Shown here: positions 63,201 to 64,000 of the stretch, piece by piece
How the letters are laid out: each line of letters opens with the position of its first letter
Position numbering within the stretch: position 1 is the first letter of the stretch
From: BAIKAL-G1 sp943369525
GTDB taxonomy: Bacteria > Cyanobacteriota > Cyanobacteriia > PCC-6307 > Cyanobiaceae
Assembly (NCBI GenBank): GCA_943369525.1
Contig: CALRNL020000012.1
Location: forward strand, 29,035 to 93,034
Length of the DNA stretch: 64,000 nt
Direction: 5' to 3'
Made by a program: the position numbers and the translations under genes
Notes under the pieces: generated by a model
What the model was told of the DNA's origin: nothing
The model's input: the letters and a program-made list of their open reading frames with translations, nothing else
The model's database searches: none

Positions 63201-64000
63201 CAATTGCCCCCCGATACGGCGACGCTGCCTGTGCTGCCCAAGTTGTTACCAATGACGCCCAATGAATTGATAATTATCCCGCTGCTCATGCTTAGGGTAC
63301 CATTGCCTGCATTGGCAATGAATAGGTTAGCCAAATTGGTCCAATTGCCGCCAGAGACAATTGCCGTGCCGTTGCCGCCTGCTCTGTCCCCAATGGAACC
63401 GTTGGCATTAGAAACATTTCCGCCGCTGATCGTTAGGGTGCCATTGCCAGCACTACCGACTTCTAGGCTACCTCGATTGGTCCAGTTGCCACTAGAGATG
63501 GTTGCAGTGCCGTTGCCTTCAGAGCTGCTTCCAATAGAAGCGTTGCCAGTGGAAATATTCCCCCCATTTATTGTTAGTCTGCCAATGCCGTCGCGGCCTA
63601 TTTCTAGTTTGCTTGAGTTTTTCCAGTTGCCTCCTAATACGGTGGCATGGCCTACGCTTCCCTGATCGTAGCCAATGTAGCCCAGCGTATTGGTAATGTT
63701 GCCGCCATTAATTGTTAGGTTGCCAATACCGCCACTGCCGATCGTGAGGGTGCCAGAATTGGTCCAGTTACCGCTGGAGATGGTTGCTGTGCCGTTGCTG
63801 CTTGCGCTGTCTCCAATGGAACCGTAGACACTAGAAACGTTTCCACCACTAATCGTTAGGGTGCCATTTCCCTCTCTGCCGATCACGAGGTTGCCCTGAT
63901 TGGTCCAGTTGCCGCTAGAGACGGTTGCAGAGCCGTTTCTGCCAGAGGTGTTGCCGATCACTCCGTTGACGTTGGAAACGTTGCCACCGCTGATCGTTAG
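54215..64000 (-). CDS. giant type Va autotransporter adhesin, 5' end outside window
   Basis: At least 3261 residues; the frame is still open at 64000, so the signal peptide and part of the passenger are missing. From the visible N-terminal side there are 14 copies of a 47-residue repeat, then many autotransporter-associated beta-strand repeats (GSGTLTLTGNNTYTGNTTI-like). Two helical insertions interrupt these, and three copies of a larger module ending in a SGSTTVxxGAKLxVNGSIASS-like stretch follow. The last about 290 residues are an autotransporter beta-barrel (ICLYGQAS onwards) ending GGGIRFKF with the terminal Phe needed for outer-membrane insertion. The passenger should be a long beta-solenoid on the cell surface. 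N-X-S/T sequons are very frequent. Codon use and GC differ from the housekeeping genes. Likely role: adhesion, aggregation or grazing defence. Confidence 0.93.
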   Translation of the reverse strand, partial: LTISGGNVSNVNGVIGNTSGRNGSATVSSGNWTNQGNLVIGREGNGTLTISGGNVSSVYGSIGDSASSNGTATISSGNWTNSGTLTIGSGGIGNLTINGGNITNTLGYIGYDQGSVGHATVLGGNWKNSSKLEIGRDGIGRLTINGGNISTGNASIGSSSEGNGTATISSGNWTNRGSLEVGSAGNGTLTISGGNVSNANGSIGDRAGGNGTAIVSGGNWTNLANLFIANAGNGTLSMSSGIIINSLGVIGNNLGSTGSVAVSGGNWINSGALYVGNSGDGTLTLTGGTVESDWGSIGQSAKGVGRVVIAGGNWIPAKDLSIGSSGAGSLTLTSGSVSSIAGKIGQNLGGVGDATIAGGSWNMSGNLYVGISGTGRIGLNSGSVTNDYAFIGNDQRGIGTATVSGTGRWTTNEAFTVGERGTGFLTLDGGTINSNTISLGRFAEGNGSASVLAGNWTNAALLSVGDEGKGTLLINGGNVTNRAAQIGNKAGSQGSATVTNGNWDTMAELNVGDSGHGTLTLNGGEVKNSDGSIGTNSDGLGIATITAGTWTQSGSLYVGNSGNGSLNLPNGTIITTYGQIGFNAGSIGAATMSGGNWTTSSDLFIGNSGSGFLTLSGGTLKTTNASIGNQTGSTGTAVVSGGHWLHTGNLSVAGSGTGTLTLTGGLVTVAGRLSKGNGGTITLNGGGSLAIGAGGEGGELAPTSLTNNGNLIFNRSSIYKYSGVIDGNGTVTKQGLNMLTLTGNNTYTGNTTINAGILMLGMGGTSGSISNSAHIINNGMLIFNRRDDVIYGGTIEGAGSAKPLAIKSLIESTPENSTLPGIDTISQLTAGTLTKLGARTLSLTGNNSYSGITALISGTLEIGNGGTSGAISSSSDILNNGHLVFNRSDDITYGGSIIGANTITQLGKDALNKLSISNIKQLAEVIISQLEVAKISEEAATDFAALAQEFLNDLGANQPNQISDAKINELAERILTKISSGNTSQISVDDIKELVGEIISQLESTNINLLAFGTFTKLGSGTLVLTGNNSYRGNTTIAAGTLKIGAGGTSGAISDSTTVINNANLIFDRSDSLTYAGTITGSGNFSQIGSGTLTLEGTNSYLGKTTIGNGSTLALQGTGSIATSEGIVNSGTLDISKGSTTGSSFKTLTGNGITLLGNQNLTLSAASGTNSGSISGQGSLTVGGVNTYTLMGSNSYLGKTIIETGATLALAGDGSIAASKEVNNSGTIDISETTRETTFTNLIGNGTTSLGNRSLILSAANGVNSGTITGDLGNLTINGAATYTLSGMNRYTGATTVGGSATLSVEGSIAPSSGLVITSGATLSGNGTITGTTINAGGTLAPNNAGSSALAITGGSGNLSLASGSVSNFSIIGATSDRLTASGSINLDGILNLAFSGDNYLTSTPYTLFSGTSRSGSFSSNNVQVSGLSRAYQYALDYTSTALQLRISNAVDSSQTYDITSSGWITLSGGTLEINEAGTFDDNITVLTPGPGSNYNTIDGNGVVADLTGTIDGNGPLTFSNFNQSNAISNTTLSGSSTYTGSTTVESGAKLTVNGSIASSANLSIQSAAILAGNGTVPTTIIHSGGAIVPGNSPGTLTINGDLILNRGSASRFTIESTRASSLSVGGTATLGGTINIAFSGGNYDAVNPYTLITAPSISQQFDAITTRGDLTGYRYSILYGSSAVQLGLSKVLDTGMTTSISNPWSTTITGGTVAVDSPGSVSANWTLAAASGDSVNTFKQAGYNTTLQGIISGSGDLTITADDNGGTLILASANTYTGNTTLSGGTISVASPTALGSGGMITFAGGTLRYGNGIATDYSTRFSQLANQNYSIDTNDQTINFAAALDSYAGSLVKKGTGTLILSGNNSYSGSTTIEAGTLVVGAGLSSGSLNSQSAIINQSKLVFNRSGSATYSGPISGSGSLEQIGSGTLSLSGNNTYTGTTTIAAGSSLALVDAGTIETSSQVINRGSLSFSQAIGTVGLTNLTGSGTTDLGVQSLVINNANGLYSGVFLGAGGLSVNGSGTYSLSGNNTYMGATSIGNGETLALLGSGSISGSSGISNSGNFSIVDATSAVTIRNLTGTGSTNLGNKSLTLTAASGRYDGAIVGLDGAFGVEGAGTYSLSGSNTYTGATTIGAGSTLSVAKGGSISRSSGIINSGTFSVDEATSPVTITTLTGSGSTNLGNQSLILSAAAGRNDGVISGQGGALTLQGAGTYSLSGFNTYTGATTIATGSTLALVAGGSINPSSGVFNSGSLSIAAATSPVGLKNMTGSGDTNLGNQTLTLTNANGLNSGVISGLGGSLSIDGSGTYSLNAANTYTGATTIGDGSTLALLGSGSISASSEIRNSGNFSVSNASSAVAITTLNGSGSTTLGNQTLSLTAASGVNSGVITGNGGNLLIGGSGTYTLRGLNTYTGSTSLSGQSTLVVEGSIAPSSALTVTAGATLSGSGNLPSTTIASGAILAPNNAGTTALSITGGSGNLTLNSGSTSNFSITPTSSDRLTANGAIKLDGTLNLAFTNGSFLTKTPYVLFSGQSLSGTFASIATSGLPSLYLYSLDYSTSALNLWLSANLPAGQSEAISGLSSITISGGTIIIDTPGSHNTSLVLAVPTGSTTNTIDGNGLSVALTGDISGSGPLTFSNSQASTSIGTITLSANNSYTGSTTVGNGVKLAVNSSLASSANLTVNAGAIIAGNGTLPATTIAPGGTLAPGNSIGQLTLASLDFGPGGILDAEIQGPQNDKTTVAGSVTNFSGNANLIAFGGGTPWPNFNYQLITAANDFAHSPNLTLTPVGITSALLLRGTTLVQEADGNPKSFDVMWRPNNGSGVTASAMAALGQTNRNQLAAAGVFDSAFRRLAVAAGDASGSTNGLNAPGPAIGSTGFTTGQAAAAGLSPEFLSTTAQLLGVSSPSQLTAAISTITPEPYAAFQSVCLETLQRQRQQLLASAGQCASSGWVINGPTRQSTKAATNPICLYGQASNTNSSINGQAGLSSYNSGIFSSFYGLEVKANAYWSLGAAYGYGTSNLNGLGITNAWVNSTVNSASLYGVYTPTTSSPWTFKGLVGYGNYAINGSRRVAGIGAGNPITGSTTSHGLTAALTAELAISLTPASAPVPVLLKPLLGIAFGSYQQGGFSETGGGPLNLNVDGSTGRSLVGTIGLEMTSGAIPLNRAKTIALIPRLAFAYQLDALANELGNSSLSTSMPASGSGSFLTQGQNRGVHGLTIAGGVDLALGQSTALYANVMVEAFSSGSQFGYGGGIRFKF
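56000..60955 (-). repeat. autotransporter-associated beta-strand repeats
   Basis: Irregular repeats of about 35-60 residues with the core L-L-GxNxYxGxTTIxxGxTLxL, as in PATR (TIGR02601 / PF12951-type) proteins. More than a dozen copies are visible between the helical insertion and the barrel linker, including three long modules with S-N-F-S-I, AFSGxNY and PYTLFSG segments. Boundaries are approximate. Confidence 0.8.
60960..61300 (-). other. helical three-repeat insertion inside the beta-solenoid
   Basis: About 113 residues with no beta-repeat pattern. Three related amphipathic helices are seen: SISNIKQLAEVIISQLEVA, ISDAKINELAERILTKISSG and ISVDDIKELVGEIISQLEST. It is rich in Glu/Lys/Ile/Leu and almost free of Gly, in contrast to the Gly/Asn/Ser/Thr-rich surroundings. 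A shorter second insertion (AIKSLIESTPENSTLPGID, about 61500-61605) lies nearby. Confidence 0.75.
61985..64000 (-). repeat. 14 tandem 47-residue (141-bp) repeats
   Basis: Each unit follows IGxxxGxxGxAxVxGGNWTNxxxLxIG, then xxGxGxLTLxGGxVxNxxG, and is 47 residues (one copy has 48). All 14 visible units are in frame, and the array runs past the window edge. By hand I count about 30 N-X-S/T sequons in these 658 residues, most in NWT, NGT and NVS positions of the unit, but several copies have none. Confidence 0.9.

Noticed and set aside
54300..63700. Many plus-strand open frames opposite the autotransporter
   Set aside because: They mirror the Gly/Asn/Thr repeat codons in antisense, show only Pro/Val/Leu-rich repeats and no domain.
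63959..63961. Start of the autotransporter at 63961
   Set aside because: The codon is GTG inside the repeat pattern, and the frame with the same repeat continues to the window edge, so the real start lies outside.
61985..64000. Possible CRISPR-like array from regular 141-bp spacing
   Set aside because: The repeats are in-frame protein repeats with variation throughout each unit; there are no short identical repeats with unique spacers.

Overview
The window comes from a GC-rich picocyanobacterium of the alpha-cyanobacterial (Cyanobium / freshwater Synechococcus) type. The evidence is a rod-core linker CpcG and a CpcS-type bilin lyase (phycobilisomes), PsbX and Ycf66, a high-light-inducible protein, an orange carotenoid protein with CrtW ketolase and FRP, a cyanobacterial sufR / sufBCDS set, a tRNA gene without encoded CCA, and a circularly permuted two-piece tmRNA whose tag ANNIVRFSRQAAPVAA is of the Synechococcus/Prochlorococcus type. 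Genes are tightly packed on both strands, with many 4-base start/stop overlaps.

Layout. 1-9 kb: 3' part of an RND efflux permease, phosphoglucomutase, small secreted or unknown proteins, a phospholipase-D-like lipoprotein carrying an EF-hand loop, and a DUF4912 gene. 9-17.5 kb: cpcG, cpcS, an unknown gene and sufR run leftward; ftrC and sufBCDS run rightward from the shared upstream region. 17.6-20.5 kb: aldo/keto reductase, DUF1543 protein, mtnA. 20.7-22.9 kb: photoprotection operon ocp-crtW-frp behind a promoter with a 7-5-7 inverted repeat. 23.4-31.2 kb: aldolase/dehydrogenase fusion, GltS-like symporter, S9 peptidase, peptide deformylase, a small membrane protein and a DUF3747 protein. 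31.4-36.5 kb: rpsU, ComM-like ATPase, HIT protein, SbmA/BacA-like ABC exporter, Hli protein. 36.6-44.7 kb: psbX-ycf66 plus two half-propeller lipoproteins, YggT, accC, tRNA-Leu(GAG), an LpxB-like protein, msrB and a PRC-barrel protein. 44.8-51 kb: smc, a YqjD/YqjE-like pair, an RlmL-like methyltransferase and the permuted ssrA.

51-64 kb looks different: lower GC, long spacers and two large convergent genes. One encodes a 614-residue HMW1C-type cytoplasmic N-glycosyltransferase (GT41). The other encodes a giant type Va autotransporter (at least 3261 residues, cut by the window end) made of 47-residue tandem repeats, autotransporter-associated beta-strand repeats, an unusual helical insertion and a C-terminal beta-barrel. 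The passenger is dense in N-X-S/T sequons. I infer a self-contained adhesin N-glycosylation system, analogous to HMW1A/HMW1C of Haemophilus but with an autotransporter substrate in a cyanobacterium. This is the most interesting part of the window.

All residue counts and alignments were made by eye. No database search was run, and comparisons to named reference proteins are from memory.
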